From: an uncultured Schlesneria sp.
GTDB taxonomy: Bacteria; Planctomycetota; Planctomycetia; Planctomycetales; Planctomycetaceae
Assembly: GCA_903871875.1 (NCBI GenBank)
Contig: CAIQIR010000163.1
Location: forward strand, 1-64,000
Direction of reading: 5' to 3'
Length of the DNA: 64,000 nt
The notes under the pieces: model-generated
What the model saw: the letters and a program-made list of their open reading frames with translations, nothing else
Databases searched by the model: none
Told to the model about the DNA's origin: nothing
Program-made: the position numbers and the translations under genes
Shown: positions 45,069 through 55,300 of the stretch, piece after piece
Numbering within the stretch: position 1 is the stretch's first letter
Layout of the letters: the number at the start of each line of letters is the position of its first letter

Positions 45069-46385
45069 TCAACCCTCTTCCGTCACCGCCAGAATCGGCT
45101 CGCTGGCGTCGACCGACGCTTCCGCCGCCGCGGCCAGACTGATTTTCTGTGCCTTGACAGGGGCTTGTTCGAACCTTTGTACTCGTCCTGCCAGCCACAG
45201 AGTGGCCAAGGTCGAAAGGGCCGCGATCCAGCCCACGGTACCGAAATGTTCGATGCGACCGTCCGCGGATTCCGTGATAATCACGCCGCCCAGGTATGAA
45301 CCGACTCCGCACGCAATATGTTGCACGGACGAATTGGCGCTCATAAATCCACCGCGTCGGTGCGGTTCCACGCTGCCGGTAATCATGGCCATGGCGGCAA
45401 TCATGCGTCCGACATTGCTGACCATTAATGCTCCGAACACGATCACCGCGACGGCCACCGGCACTCGGGGCAAGTGCGTAATCGTCAGTAACAGCACGGC
45501 CGAAACGGGGGCGATGATCCGATAGATGGTCAGCTTGCCGAATTGATCGGTGATGCGGCCGACGATCGGCGCGGCAAACAGCGTCAAGATCCCCCCGACA
45601 ACGTAGATCACGGGCAACTGCTGCTCGGTCATGCCGACGTTGGCCACAAAAAAGGTGCTGACGTAGGGGAAGACGGTGAAGCTGCCAATCATCAAGGCGA
45701 TCATCAGGACGAAGGCGTTCAAGTGGTTGGGAAAAGAAAACGTCTCGACCAGTGATCGCAGCGGATGCGCATGCACCTGATGGATATGGCTGTTGAGCGG
45801 CGGCATGGCGAACGGAGTCAAAATTAAGACCGGAATCCCGCCCAGTACCAAAGCATAAAACGGGACATGCCAGCCGAAGTTCGTGCCCAGGAACAGGCCC
45901 AGAGGCACTCCGGCGACCGAAGCGAGTGCGAATCCTGACATCAGCGAACCGGTGGCCCGCCCTCGCCGTTCTTCGGGAAAAACGTCGCCAATAATGGTCA
46001 TCGCCATCCCACCCAGGATGCCGCCGAATCCCCCGGTAGCAATGCGAGCCGCAACCAGCGTGTGATAGGTGGGCGCGACGGCACACAACAATGTGCCGAT
46101 CAAGAAGCCCGCATAGAGAATCAGAAACGTGGTCCGCCGCGCAAAACGGTCGACAATCGCCGACGCGACCAAGCCAGAGGCCCCCGCAGCAAACGTATAA
46201 GAAGAAACAATCAATCCGAACTCCGCTGGTCCGATGTCCAGTGTCCGCATCAGTTGAGGACCCAGCGGCATGACGATCATGAAATCGACGATGGTGGTGA
46301 ATTGAACCGCAGACAGGATGAACAGCACCAACCGTTCATGCTTCTGCTGACTCTTGGCGTGTTCATCATCAATCCCTTGCGTCAT
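45069..46385 (-). CDS. MFS transporter, drug/sugar efflux (DHA1-like)
   Basis: This 438-aa protein has twelve predicted helices. The N-half carries MVMPLGPQLMRTLDIGP and the motif-A-like loop VDRFARRTTFLILY. The central loop SLMSGFALASVAGVPLGLFLG follows. It resembles DHA1-type exporters of drugs or sugars. The C-terminus has a short acidic tail. The substrate is unknown. It is not in an operon with neighbouring genes. Confidence 0.85.
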   Translation of the reverse strand: MTQGIDDEHAKSQQKHERLVLFILSAVQFTTIVDFMIVMPLGPQLMRTLDIGPAEFGLIVSSYTFAAGASGLVASAIVDRFARRTTFLILYAGFLIGTLLCAVAPTYHTLVAARIATGGFGGILGGMAMTIIGDVFPEERRGRATGSLMSGFALASVAGVPLGLFLGTNFGWHVPFYALVLGGIPVLILTPFAMPPLNSHIHQVHAHPLRSLVETFSFPNHLNAFVLMIALMIGSFTVFPYVSTFFVANVGMTEQQLPVIYVVGGILTLFAAPIVGRITDQFGKLTIYRIIAPVSAVLLLTITHLPRVPVAVAVIVFGALMVSNVGRMIAAMAMITGSVEPHRRGGFMSANSSVQHIACGVGSYLGGVIITESADGRIEHFGTVGWIAALSTLATLWLAGRVQRFEQAPVKAQKISLAAAAEASVDASEPILAVTEEG

Positions 46386-46790
46386 CTCAATTTCCGTTCG
46401 CTTGTTGGTTCCACCAAATCACACGCATCATTATTACCCACGAGGCAAATCAGGGACGGCGAATTCGTCACTTCGGTTCGCCAGAATGCTGATGCGGCCT
46501 GCTCATTTCCTGGAATGGCCATCAGCCACCGGAATTTTAAGAGCTTCCCGCAAACACCTCTACAGGAACTTGAACGGGCAGCGAGGTGACTCGATTTCAT
46601 GGGGCCGTCAAGAACTGCTGCGTGAACGCGGACAGAATCGTCCCCTCGTCACGCGCCAAGGAGCAGGCTTTTCTTCACCAACCCCAGCAAGTCAAAACGA
46701 AAAGGCGTCGCTCATTTCGACGAGGACTATTTGGTGAGGAAGCCATTCCGACGAGGACGTGTGTTTCGAGAGACAAGGGGGTGAAAGATC
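46386..46790. other. Intergenic region, no gene seen
   Basis: About 405 bp between the divergently oriented MFS gene and the end of the LRR gene. Short plus-strand open frames run through but lack a ribosome site and family resemblance. Confidence 0.4.
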
Positions 46791-48305
46791 TCATGGGCTC
46801 GGTTCAATTTGACAGTACGGAAATGTCTTTTGAAGTACGGCTCGGCCTTCGCGAGTGGTCTGTGTCTCATGGAGAGAAAGTTTTTCGAGTACGGGCATCT
46901 CTTGAAGAAACGTTAATCCCGCGTCGGTGACGCGCGTATTGTCGAGGTTCAACTTGTTCAGATAAGTCGATTTGAGTTGTTCAAGAGCGGCGTCACCGAT
47001 TTCGGTTGAACTGAGATCGAGCTGCTTTAAGCCGATCATCGTCTTCAGGTACACCATCCCCGAATTCGTGACGTGCGTATTGCTCAGACCTAACGCGAGG
47101 AGATTTGGCCGCTCGCCCAACTGCTGGATCCCCGCATCCGAGACCTGCGTGCTATTCAGGTTGAGTGAGCGAAGATTCGTCATTTCTTTCAGGTACTTCA
47201 AACCCGTGTCATCGACTTGCGTTCCGCCAAGGTCAAGCAGTTCCATGCCCGTCAGCCGGTTGAGATACTCGAGGCCGAAGCCCGTCACGTTCGTTTGATT
47301 CTGCCGCAGCTGTTTAAGCCGGACAAGGCCTTGCAGATGCCTTAGCCCCGTATCGGAAATTTGCAGCCGTCGCAGATCGATCCACTGCAGCGACGTCAAT
47401 TCTTTCAAATGTTCCAGTCCCGCATCGGTAACGCTCGTGCCGCTCAGATCCAGTCCCGAGAGTCGTCGCAACCCCCGAATATTGATGAGTCCCTCGTCTG
47501 TAATTGGCGTGTTGCCGAGCGAAATCGCTTCCAGGTTTACTAACGTCTGCAGTTCTGCGAACCCGGCGTCGGTGACTCGCGTACCGTTCAGGAAAATCGC
47601 TTTGAGATTGGTCAAGTGTGTCAAATAGGAAATGCCGACATCGGTGACATGCGTGTCACACAGGAACAGATTCTCCAGATTCGACAGACCCTGTAATGAC
47701 TCCAGGCCACCGTCTGTGACCTGCGTTCGGTCAATGTTGAGTCTCTTGAGTTTGATCAACTCCTTCAGATGAGAGACTCCGTCGCTGGTGATTTGAGTAT
47801 CCGATAGGCCCAGTTCTTCCAGGTTCGTCAAGCGATGGAATTCCTGCAAGCCGAGATCAGTGATCGTCGTTTGTTCCAGGTCGAGCCTTTTGAGCCGTGT
47901 CAACCTGGTGACATTCTGCAATTCGGCATCGCCCATTTTTGTACCGCAACAGTCGAGAACTTCGAGACATTCAATCGAGCCCAAGGTGGCAATCAAATCC
48001 AACGGCGCTTCAGTGTTCGTCATGAAGTCGGAGATATTGATCACGATTATCCGGTGAAGAAACGACAACCGGTCTCGGATCGATGGCGGAATCCCCTCTG
48101 GACCGCGATAGTCGATGAAAACACTGCCGCCGATCGCTTCAATCCTCTGGGCAATTCGATGCTCACGTTGAGCGGTCGCCACAAGGTTCATCACGCGCAT
48201 GGCACCATAAACCATCGCCACTAGAATGACGCCAATCACGACTCGGCCGAGATATGATCGAAGCACCTTCCAGAGTGTCAGGCGTTCTGGTTCTGTCTCA
48301 TCCAT
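46791..48305 (-). CDS. Membrane-anchored leucine-rich-repeat protein
   Basis: This 504-aa protein has a cytoplasmic N-terminus with DETEPERLTLWKVLRSYLG and a membrane helix at about residues 22-42 (VVIGVILVAMVYGAMRVM). About seventeen leucine-rich repeats of 24 residues follow from residue 90 to the end, with the consensus L..L..L.L..T.ITD.GL..L. This repeat type is common in planctomycetes (internalin-like). The repeats are regular, with no obvious enzymatic domain. It probably mediates protein binding outside the cytoplasm. ATG 48305 follows AAGAG. Confidence 0.85.
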   Translation of the reverse strand: MDETEPERLTLWKVLRSYLGRVVIGVILVAMVYGAMRVMNLVATAQREHRIAQRIEAIGGSVFIDYRGPEGIPPSIRDRLSFLHRIIVINISDFMTNTEAPLDLIATLGSIECLEVLDCCGTKMGDAELQNVTRLTRLKRLDLEQTTITDLGLQEFHRLTNLEELGLSDTQITSDGVSHLKELIKLKRLNIDRTQVTDGGLESLQGLSNLENLFLCDTHVTDVGISYLTHLTNLKAIFLNGTRVTDAGFAELQTLVNLEAISLGNTPITDEGLINIRGLRRLSGLDLSGTSVTDAGLEHLKELTSLQWIDLRRLQISDTGLRHLQGLVRLKQLRQNQTNVTGFGLEYLNRLTGMELLDLGGTQVDDTGLKYLKEMTNLRSLNLNSTQVSDAGIQQLGERPNLLALGLSNTHVTNSGMVYLKTMIGLKQLDLSSTEIGDAALEQLKSTYLNKLNLDNTRVTDAGLTFLQEMPVLEKLSLHETQTTREGRAVLQKTFPYCQIEPSP

Positions 48306-48980
48306 GAAGTTGCTCTTTTGCCCGAAGCGCGTTGAACCAACTGGAAGGCGGCCGCTCATCTAAACGGCCCTCAATGTGTCATCGTGACAATTCCGGGTCA
48401 ATCGATTTCCGAAAATCGACGAACGAAAAGAGGTCGAGTCGTCATGACGAGTGCTCGAAGGGATCGTTCGAGATCGCCCGGTTTGTGCGGTGGGAGGTGG
48501 TTCCCTGGCACCAGCACACCTCGAATCGCATTTGGCCGAAACATTCGAGAAAGGCCAGAACGCATTGGACCGTGATCTCATCCATGGTCGTTCATCCACA
48601 TCCGATGAAGCGGTGCTGCCGTCGATTCTTCCTGGGCGGAATCGTGCGGATTTCGCTGAATCGAGCATTAAAGAAGTCCGCTTGGTCGCGACAACGCTGC
48701 TCGGATCGAAACGGATTAAACCCAACCAAAGTTTTTTGTTCGTTGATTCACCGCCGAAGATTGACAGGGACGTTTCGACACTGCCCCGAAATGGGTTGAG
48801 AATCAACGACCTTGTCGCAACGTATTGCATGACGAGATTCTTGGAAAATTTCCGCAGGTGAGAAATCCGGCGTGCCGAATCGCCCGCGCGGGCGCTTTTA
48901 TCACGTATCGCGACATCGACAACCGGCCGGGCCGGATCTCACTGCAGGACAATCCGCCGTCGGGAACTCATCGTGTAAGG
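48306..48980. other. Intergenic region with no supported gene
   Basis: About 675 bp. A plus-strand frame (48451-48861) and a minus-strand frame (48360-48830) overlap here, but neither has a ribosome site, membrane signal or recognised motif. I treat both as spurious, with low certainty. Confidence 0.4.
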
Positions 48981-51302
48981 TCAAGGCGTCGGCGTCTTGC
49001 CGCCAGCCGCTGACTTCTTCTTGGCTCGGGTTTTCAAACCACCGTTCAAACCACCGTTCATGCCGCTACCCATGCCGCCACCCATGCCCGGCATCCCGGG
49101 GGGCATGGCACCGCTGCCCATCAAGTCTGTGCCATCGAGCATCGGCATGTCAGGCGTCAGCGTCATGACCTCGGGCGGGATCACCACAAACGGACGCATC
49201 ATTTCGTGATCCTCATGTTCAAGGATATGGCAATGATACATGTACCGGCCGGTAAACCCGTCGAAGCGTCCGGCGAAGGTGAGCATCTCGCCCGGATTCA
49301 CTCGCATCGTGTCTTTCCAACCGCGTTCGTTCAGGTCAGGCAGATAGGGTGACTCCAATTTAACCGTCGGAGTCGGTGGAGGTGGATGATCGAGCGGCGT
49401 CCAGGTGAATCCGGTTTTCGCGATGGGTTGACGCTGCAGCATCCGGAATTGCGAGAGGTGGACATGGAAGGGGTGGGTGTCCACCGTCAGGTTCAAGACC
49501 TGCCACACTTCCCACGCACCGTAGCTCGGGAAGAACGCGACCCGATCTTCGAATCGAGTCGCGATCGGGACGTAAGTCGTCGTCTTGTCGTCGGTATCGG
49601 TGAGCTTGATTTTCACTCCCGGTAGCAGCGGATTGAATGCTTTTTTGATTTCGGGGGTCGATTTCGCCATTTCGAACATCATCAGCATGCCACCCGGATC
49701 TTCCACCAGGATCACCAGTCGCGGCTTCGGCCCCTTCGCTCCGACGTACAGGTTGGCCAGCTTCAACGGCTCGAAGAGTTTCTCATTGTAAAATGGCCGA
49801 GGTTTTGTCGGATTGATCAGATCCGTCGCGGGGTCCACTTTGCGGGTTGAGGTTAAGTCAAATCGCATCACCTGCGGAAATGGCAAACGCAGTTCATTCA
49901 ATGCATCGCCCGGCTGGCCAGCCGTGACCGGTGAGCCATCCGGCATCGTCTCGTCATTCGGATGATCGATCGTGTTGCGGTGAAAGGGAGCGAACGCTGT
50001 GTTCACCAGCACGATCTGCTGGATGTCCGCAGGAACCAGTCCGAAATCGACGTACAGGTCTGCTCGCTCAGCCGGTGCGAGGAACAATCCGTCGGTCCGG
50101 GGCGGGACATGTTTGGGGAGCGGCGAGTGGGGATCGACCGGTTCGTAAGGCGAGTTATCAGGGACCTTGGCCGGCGCCGCCAGCAACCCTCCGTCCGATC
50201 CGATCTGCCGGACAAAATCATTCAGCGGCAACAATGTCGAACCGCCATCCGCTTTGATGCCGACCGCCTTCAGGCAATAGGTACGAGCATTCGAGCCATT
50301 CAAAACACGCAGGCGATAGCGAGCCCGCGCCACCTGCTTCTTGGGCCAGATCACCCCATTAACCAGGGTGAACGGTGCAAAATATTCCGCAGTACCGTCC
50401 GAGGTCTTGTGCAGAAACCGGCCGGTCAATTTGCCTTTCGAGTTGGTTTCCAGATTCCGGTCCTGAATGACCAGCGGTATTTCCCGATCTTTCGCCGGTA
50501 AGACGATCCCCTTCTTTTTCAGCTGACGGATCTCTTCCTCGTCCGTGATCAAGTACGCCCCCACCAGTCCCGAGACCACGTTCAGCCGGGTGATCCCCAT
50601 GCCATGGTCGTGATACCAAAGCATCGTCGCACGCTGGTTGTTCTCGTAGATCGAGGTCTGATTTTGACCCGGAAGTACGGGCGATTTCTTCCCCTGCTCC
50701 GTGCGCGGCGGCAACATGGCATTCTCGGTCCAGCCGTCATACATGGCGGCCGTGCGGCCGCCATGCAGGTGCGTGACCGTCCAGGCATAAAGAGCGTCAC
50801 TGCCAGGAACCGCGGCAATCGTCGCCGTGGTTCCTGGCGGAACAATTGCATCGCCCGGTGCATTGGCGGTCAGCGGATCGATCGTCGCTTGGTTGGGATC
50901 ACTATTGAGTTTGGTTTGCAGCACCGACAGCGGCAACGTTCCGTGAATCTCGTTGACATACGTCACATCAATCCGTTGTCCTTTACTGACGACGATCGTC
51001 GGACCGAAATAATAGTTTTCGGTAAGCCAAGTCTTAGTATTGTCGTCGTAAATATCATACGACCAGACCGGCGTCGTTTTCTTCAGCGCAGGGTGAATCT
51101 GGATCAACTTGTTCCGGAGAACAATCTTCAGCCGGACACCGTCAGCGCCTGGTTCCTTCTTCAATTTCCTCACGTCATATACGGGGCAAATCGGCAGATC
51201 ATCAATGAAGGGGACGATCGCACTCGAATCAACCGCCGCCGCCGTCGGCGCGAGGTCCAGAGAAACAGGCAACGATACCACTTTCGCGTCCTTCAGCGAC
51301 AT
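48981..51302 (-). CDS. Multicopper oxidase (CotA/bilirubin-oxidase-like)
   Basis: This 773-aa oxidase has three cupredoxin domains. The copper ligands are in THLHGGRTAAMYDGW, LWYHDHGMGITR, VDTHPFHVHLSQFRM and MYHCHILEHEDHEMM. It couples oxidation of phenols, bilirubin-like compounds or metals to reduction of O2 to water. No signal peptide is seen. The C-terminus is a Gly/Met-rich tail (MPGMGGGMGSGMNGGLNGG) and ends in a basic segment, KTRAKKKSAAGGKTPTP, that echoes the Lys/Ala-rich N-terminus of the protein at 51998. ATG 51302 follows AAGGG. A 45-aa ORF lies 72 bp upstream on the same strand. Confidence 0.9.
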   Translation of the reverse strand: MSLKDAKVVSLPVSLDLAPTAAAVDSSAIVPFIDDLPICPVYDVRKLKKEPGADGVRLKIVLRNKLIQIHPALKKTTPVWSYDIYDDNTKTWLTENYYFGPTIVVSKGQRIDVTYVNEIHGTLPLSVLQTKLNSDPNQATIDPLTANAPGDAIVPPGTTATIAAVPGSDALYAWTVTHLHGGRTAAMYDGWTENAMLPPRTEQGKKSPVLPGQNQTSIYENNQRATMLWYHDHGMGITRLNVVSGLVGAYLITDEEEIRQLKKKGIVLPAKDREIPLVIQDRNLETNSKGKLTGRFLHKTSDGTAEYFAPFTLVNGVIWPKKQVARARYRLRVLNGSNARTYCLKAVGIKADGGSTLLPLNDFVRQIGSDGGLLAAPAKVPDNSPYEPVDPHSPLPKHVPPRTDGLFLAPAERADLYVDFGLVPADIQQIVLVNTAFAPFHRNTIDHPNDETMPDGSPVTAGQPGDALNELRLPFPQVMRFDLTSTRKVDPATDLINPTKPRPFYNEKLFEPLKLANLYVGAKGPKPRLVILVEDPGGMLMMFEMAKSTPEIKKAFNPLLPGVKIKLTDTDDKTTTYVPIATRFEDRVAFFPSYGAWEVWQVLNLTVDTHPFHVHLSQFRMLQRQPIAKTGFTWTPLDHPPPPTPTVKLESPYLPDLNERGWKDTMRVNPGEMLTFAGRFDGFTGRYMYHCHILEHEDHEMMRPFVVIPPEVMTLTPDMPMLDGTDLMGSGAMPPGMPGMGGGMGSGMNGGLNGGLKTRAKKKSAAGGKTPTP

Positions 51303-51374
51303 GAGACACCCTTTTCATAGAAAATGACGAGAGATCAAGATTAGGCCTGTGCCGTGTTTCCGGTCGGTCGGCCC

Positions 51375-51512
51375 CTATGCAAGCTTGTTGTCGGCATCTT
51401 CATTAACGAGAACCGTCTTACGCTGCGAAGATTGATTCACAACGTTGTCGGAGTCGTGCATGTGTAACTGTTTAAGCTCGTCCTGTACCAAACGACAATT
51501 CGATCCCGCCAT
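51375..51512 (-). CDS. Putative 45-aa small protein upstream of the multicopper oxidase
   Basis: An ORF below usual length limits encodes a 45-aa protein that starts MAGSNCRLVQDELKQLHM and ends in NEDADNKLA. It is hydrophilic with one Cys. GAAGGA lies at ideal distance before ATG 51512, and it is colinear with the multicopper oxidase 72 bp downstream. It has no recognised family. It could be a coupled leader or a metal-related protein. Support is the ribosome site and position only. Confidence 0.42.
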   Translation of the reverse strand: MAGSNCRLVQDELKQLHMHDSDNVVNQSSQRKTVLVNEDADNKLA

Positions 51513-51997
51513 GATGATTCCTTCAGCTAAGTAAGATCTCTCCGAAGTTGGCGTCGAGCTAATTGATAGGGATGTGTGAAATCCTGCGGCGAAAAGCGAT
51601 GGTTGTCAATGCCACAGATAACAATGATGACATCAATTTGCCCGCGATTGACGACATTTCGAAATCGGAGCAACAGAATGAGCAGGCGGCCAGGGAGGGC
51701 CTAGTAGCCTATTTGTAGAAGTGATACGGCCACATTAATAAACTAAGCTCGCACAATTGTGCGAGCTTGATAGAAGTGGTAGCGTGAAAGCAAGTGTATA
51801 GGAAAGCGAGTGAGTCCAGTTGTGGAATGCTCAAGCGGTGCTCGTTGTTGTGGAGGGGGGGCGAGCCCTCAAAGGGTGCGGGTCGCGTTCGCCATCAGAA
51901 TGGACCCCGCGCGATCCAAGTCGTTCCTTGTGTATCCCTGTCGGAGTGAATCTCCGTTTGTTGAACCATCGATGACATACTTGCAGGAGTTCGAGTC
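51513..51997. other. Divergent intergenic region before the Lys-rich protein
   Basis: About 485 bp with no supported gene. It holds a 24-bp perfect palindrome (51745-51768) and AGGAG at 8 nt before the ATG at 51998. The open frame starting at 51810 lacks a good ribosome site. Confidence 0.45.
51745..51768. repeat. 24-bp perfect palindrome
   Basis: A 12-bp arm, AAGCTCGCACAA, is followed at once by its exact reverse complement with no spacer. It lies 230 bp before the Lys-rich protein gene and about 230 bp before the minus-strand 45-aa ORF. It may be an operator for a dimeric regulator, or a cruciform/attenuator; on the minus strand it is followed by TAGTTTATT. The function is unknown. Confidence 0.6.
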
Positions 51998-52345
51998 ATG
52001 GCCAAGAAAAAGTCGGCACTGAAAAAGGCCTCCGCGAAAAAGCAAGCACCCAAAAAAGCGGCCGTCAAGAAAGTGACCGCTAAGAAGGCGGCGGCCTCAA
52101 AAAAGGCGGCACCTAAGAAAGCGACGCTAAAGAAAGCTGCGGCAGTTGCTCCTCAAGCGATGGGAGCCGCGGTTGCGATTCAGGGATGTTGCGTGTTTGT
52201 CGGAGATGATGGCACGAAGTATTGCATCGACGATTGGACAGACACTGAATGCACAAACTTCGGAAACAGCTTGCCAACCCACAACGTCGTCTTTTACCCA
52301 GGAGGGTGCAATATTCCGTGTCAGCACGTTTTCGTCCCCAAGTAG
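51998..52345 (+). CDS. Lys/Ala-rich (histone H1-like) N-terminus fused to small Cys-rich domain
   Basis: This 115-aa protein starts with about 48 residues of AKKKSALKKASAKKQAP-like repeats, as in bacterial H1-like DNA-binding tails. A short spacer follows (VAPQAMGAAVAIQ), and then a compact domain with six cysteines: GCCVFVGDDGTKYCIDDW, TECTNFGN and GGCNIPCQHVF. No export signal is seen. AGGAG precedes ATG 51998. The tail suggests binding to DNA, RNA or acidic polymers. The Cys domain may be disulphide-linked or metal-binding. Function is unknown. Confidence 0.75.
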   Translation: MAKKKSALKKASAKKQAPKKAAVKKVTAKKAAASKKAAPKKATLKKAAAVAPQAMGAAVAIQGCCVFVGDDGTKYCIDDWTDTECTNFGNSLPTHNVVFYPGGCNIPCQHVFVPK

Positions 52346-52361
52346 GCTGAAAACGTGTTTT

Positions 52362-55300
52362 CTACTGACCAGGTTTCGCGGTCGAAGCTGCGGGCGACTT
52401 GATCCATTGGATGGCCAGGTTGTTGGTGGTGGTTTTGTTGATGATTGGTGGCAGGCTGGCATCGGCCGCGGATCGGAAGACCAGAATTGTCGTCGACGAG
52501 AGGGCGAACGGCGGACTCGTGTCTTCAGGACCAAAGTAGGAATCAAACGCGGAATAGATCTCTTGCGTCAACTGCGGTAATGGAACGTTGTACCCTTGCC
52601 GGCTCGCGTCGTATGTTGCGCTGACCTTGATTGGTGAGCCTTTATCCAGGGCATATTTCTTATCGAATTTCAGGGTGATATCCACAGTGTTGTATTTCGC
52701 GGGGTCGACATCGCCCGGCTGGATCAGGATCGTGGTGGGCTTGTAGACCGGTGCTGGCGGAGTGGACGTTCCGGCGGGAGCAGGAACGATGCCGGTGGCG
52801 CCGTACGTAAATCCCAACGTCAACACTGCGGGATTCCAGGCGATACCCTGTGGAGAAATGCTGTTCGGATCTGCCGGTTTGGGAGGTGCCACCGCCGGGA
52901 TCAACAGGTGTTGTGTGACGCCGTAAGGCGTGGCGAGTTGGACATCCACAAACTGCGCTCCGGCATCGCCCACCAGCAGGGGGTTTTGCGGAATCGTGAT
53001 CTGCAAGACTTGGCGGCTAAGCATTTGCTGGTTGGTAATGGGCTGTCCGCCAGCAATGACGCTGGTCTGGTGAACACTGAAGTGATCGCCGACGAGGAAC
53101 AGCGTCGTGGGCGCGCCAGGGTTGATGGAAGCTGTGCCATACCAACCGTCCAATTCGGGGGCCAGTTCGGTCACGCCCGCGTTAAACATGGCGAATCCCC
53201 CCAACGTGTTTTCGTAGGGAATCTGCACCTGCGTATCTTGTAACGGCAGACGGGCTTCGAGTTGGTGAGCTTTTTCCATCAGTCGGATCAGATCGCCATC
53301 GCGGTAACAAGCTCCGTCAACGACGCACTGCGAGCTTGTCTCCAGGGCCTTGACGCGCTCGCTCAAGTTCATCGCGTCGGTCGAATCGAGTTGCTTATTG
53401 CGAGGATTCGTCAGGTCGAACCAGCTGGTGCTGACATTCAAGCTGGCGTAGGGAACGAACGACGGCATGATCACCACCGCATAACATTCGCGGATGCCAG
53501 GCTCCATGCGGCGTTGCTTAAGCAGATCATTCTTGTTCGGTCCGCCGAGTAACAGATCGCGAAAGACGACCTTGCCGTTGCATTCGATATCGGGCGTTTG
53601 AAACCGTGGATAAAATCTCCAGCCAAACGTTTCCTCGCCGTGCGAAAAACCGATGGCCGTCCCGTTCAGGTCGATTGTCGCGTAATCAAATTCCAGGCGA
53701 CGGGCGTATTGCAGCATATTGCTGGCGCTGACCCGACCGTTGACGAAGGCCAGCGACAGGGCCAATTGCATTTCGCGTCGCGAGCTGAAGGTGGATTGCA
53801 GGTTCTGTTCCTGGGCCGTCGGATCGAGGGCGAAGACATGGATCGGCCAGCGAACTTGAACATACTGATTGAACATCTGTCGCGCTTCCGGCGACGGATC
53901 CGGGCCATAGAAGTTGGTGCAAGATGGATCCATGTCGACACCGTTCTTTAGGTTCGCCGATTCTTTCACATCTTCTTTCAGCTTTTCATTCAGCAGGGCC
54001 GATTCGACCAGGATCGCCCACGATAACGTTTTGGGGATCCAGCTTCCGTCCGTCGGAAACGATCGATAGTAGGCGACACGCTGACGGTAAACCTCCGCCT
54101 GATCGTCGTTTCGAATCGCCGCCGAGAGTCCATTTTGCGGCAAACAAACCAGATCCCACTGCGGGAGGTGAAAGTCTTGTTTGAGTAATTCGTAGGCGGC
54201 GGCAAGCTTTTCTCGCAGATATCCCTGCACATCCGGCAGGTGAATATAAACTTGAACTTGATCGACTGCGGGACGGGTAAAGCGTTCCTTCGAAAGATTG
54301 TCGTAGGCTTCTTTGGCGAGCAGATAAAATGATTCGAGACCATAGATGGAGGTCATTTGGTTTGGTGGAAAGGGCATTTGCGCCCGGCGCGATTTGGATT
54401 GACTGACGACGGTCAATGTCGCTCGATTCCTATCGATTCCATCGAGCTTAACACTTGCCAAAACTTGGTCTGCGTGGGTGAGCCTTTCTGTCTCGCGCGT
54501 CGTCAGCATTTTCTCCGACTGTTTCCCCGTTAGATCTCCGTCGTGAGATGCTGGTGATGGAACGATTTCGTGTTCTTCATTCCCTTCGGACGTTTCGTTT
54601 TCCTGCCATTGTGTCAGGCATCGATCGACCCACTCCCATTCCGGGCGGGCGAACAGTTGCTCAAGCGAGGGCTTAAGACGCATATCTCTCAGTTGCGTGA
54701 CGAATAACTGTGCCAGTACCAAGCGTCCGCGGTCTGAGTTTCCTGAATAGGCATCCAGCGTGTCGAGTAATCGGAAGAGTTGGCGGACATCCTCCGCTGC
54801 GTGCGGATCGAGGTAGACTTCATTTTGTGGATCATTGATAAACTGTGTGACCGGGAAGGCGATTTGATCGACGAGATCGTTCAAAACCAGATTGCGGAAC
54901 GTCGTGGGCAACAGTTCATCGCTCAGATAGGGACGCATCGTCATCGTGACTTCCGCACCGTATCCCATGTCTGTTTTTTGGCCTGGTAAGACCGAGACCG
55001 GAAACCGGACCAGGTTCAAGGCGTAACCGGGTGAATCGGCCGTGTCGTCACCTTCGCTGATCCGACGCAATTCGTGCAAATGATTCAGATACTGCGACTT
55101 CTGGTCGAGGATCTGCGTCGGTTCCAGGCTGATTCCGTTTTTCGCGCCGGCAAACGTGAGTGGCTGCGGCATGTTGACGCCGGTGCGGGACACGTTGTTG
55201 AAGGCTCCAAACGTTCCAATGCCGTTGGGGTCTGGTAAGACAAGCGGGCTGATCACGGTGGGACTTGCTCCGCCGGCCGCAGGTGTCGTTTGAGTCTGTG

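Noticed and set aside
44698-46086. A 462-aa minus-strand open frame across the MFS gene
   Set aside because: It reads the MFS gene in a wrong frame with Arg/His-rich composition and no domain. The 438-aa MFS protein is complete in its own frame.
48451-48861. A 136-aa plus-strand open frame in the LRR-oxidase gap
   Set aside because: Overlaps an equally long frame on the other strand, and neither has a motif or ribosome site.
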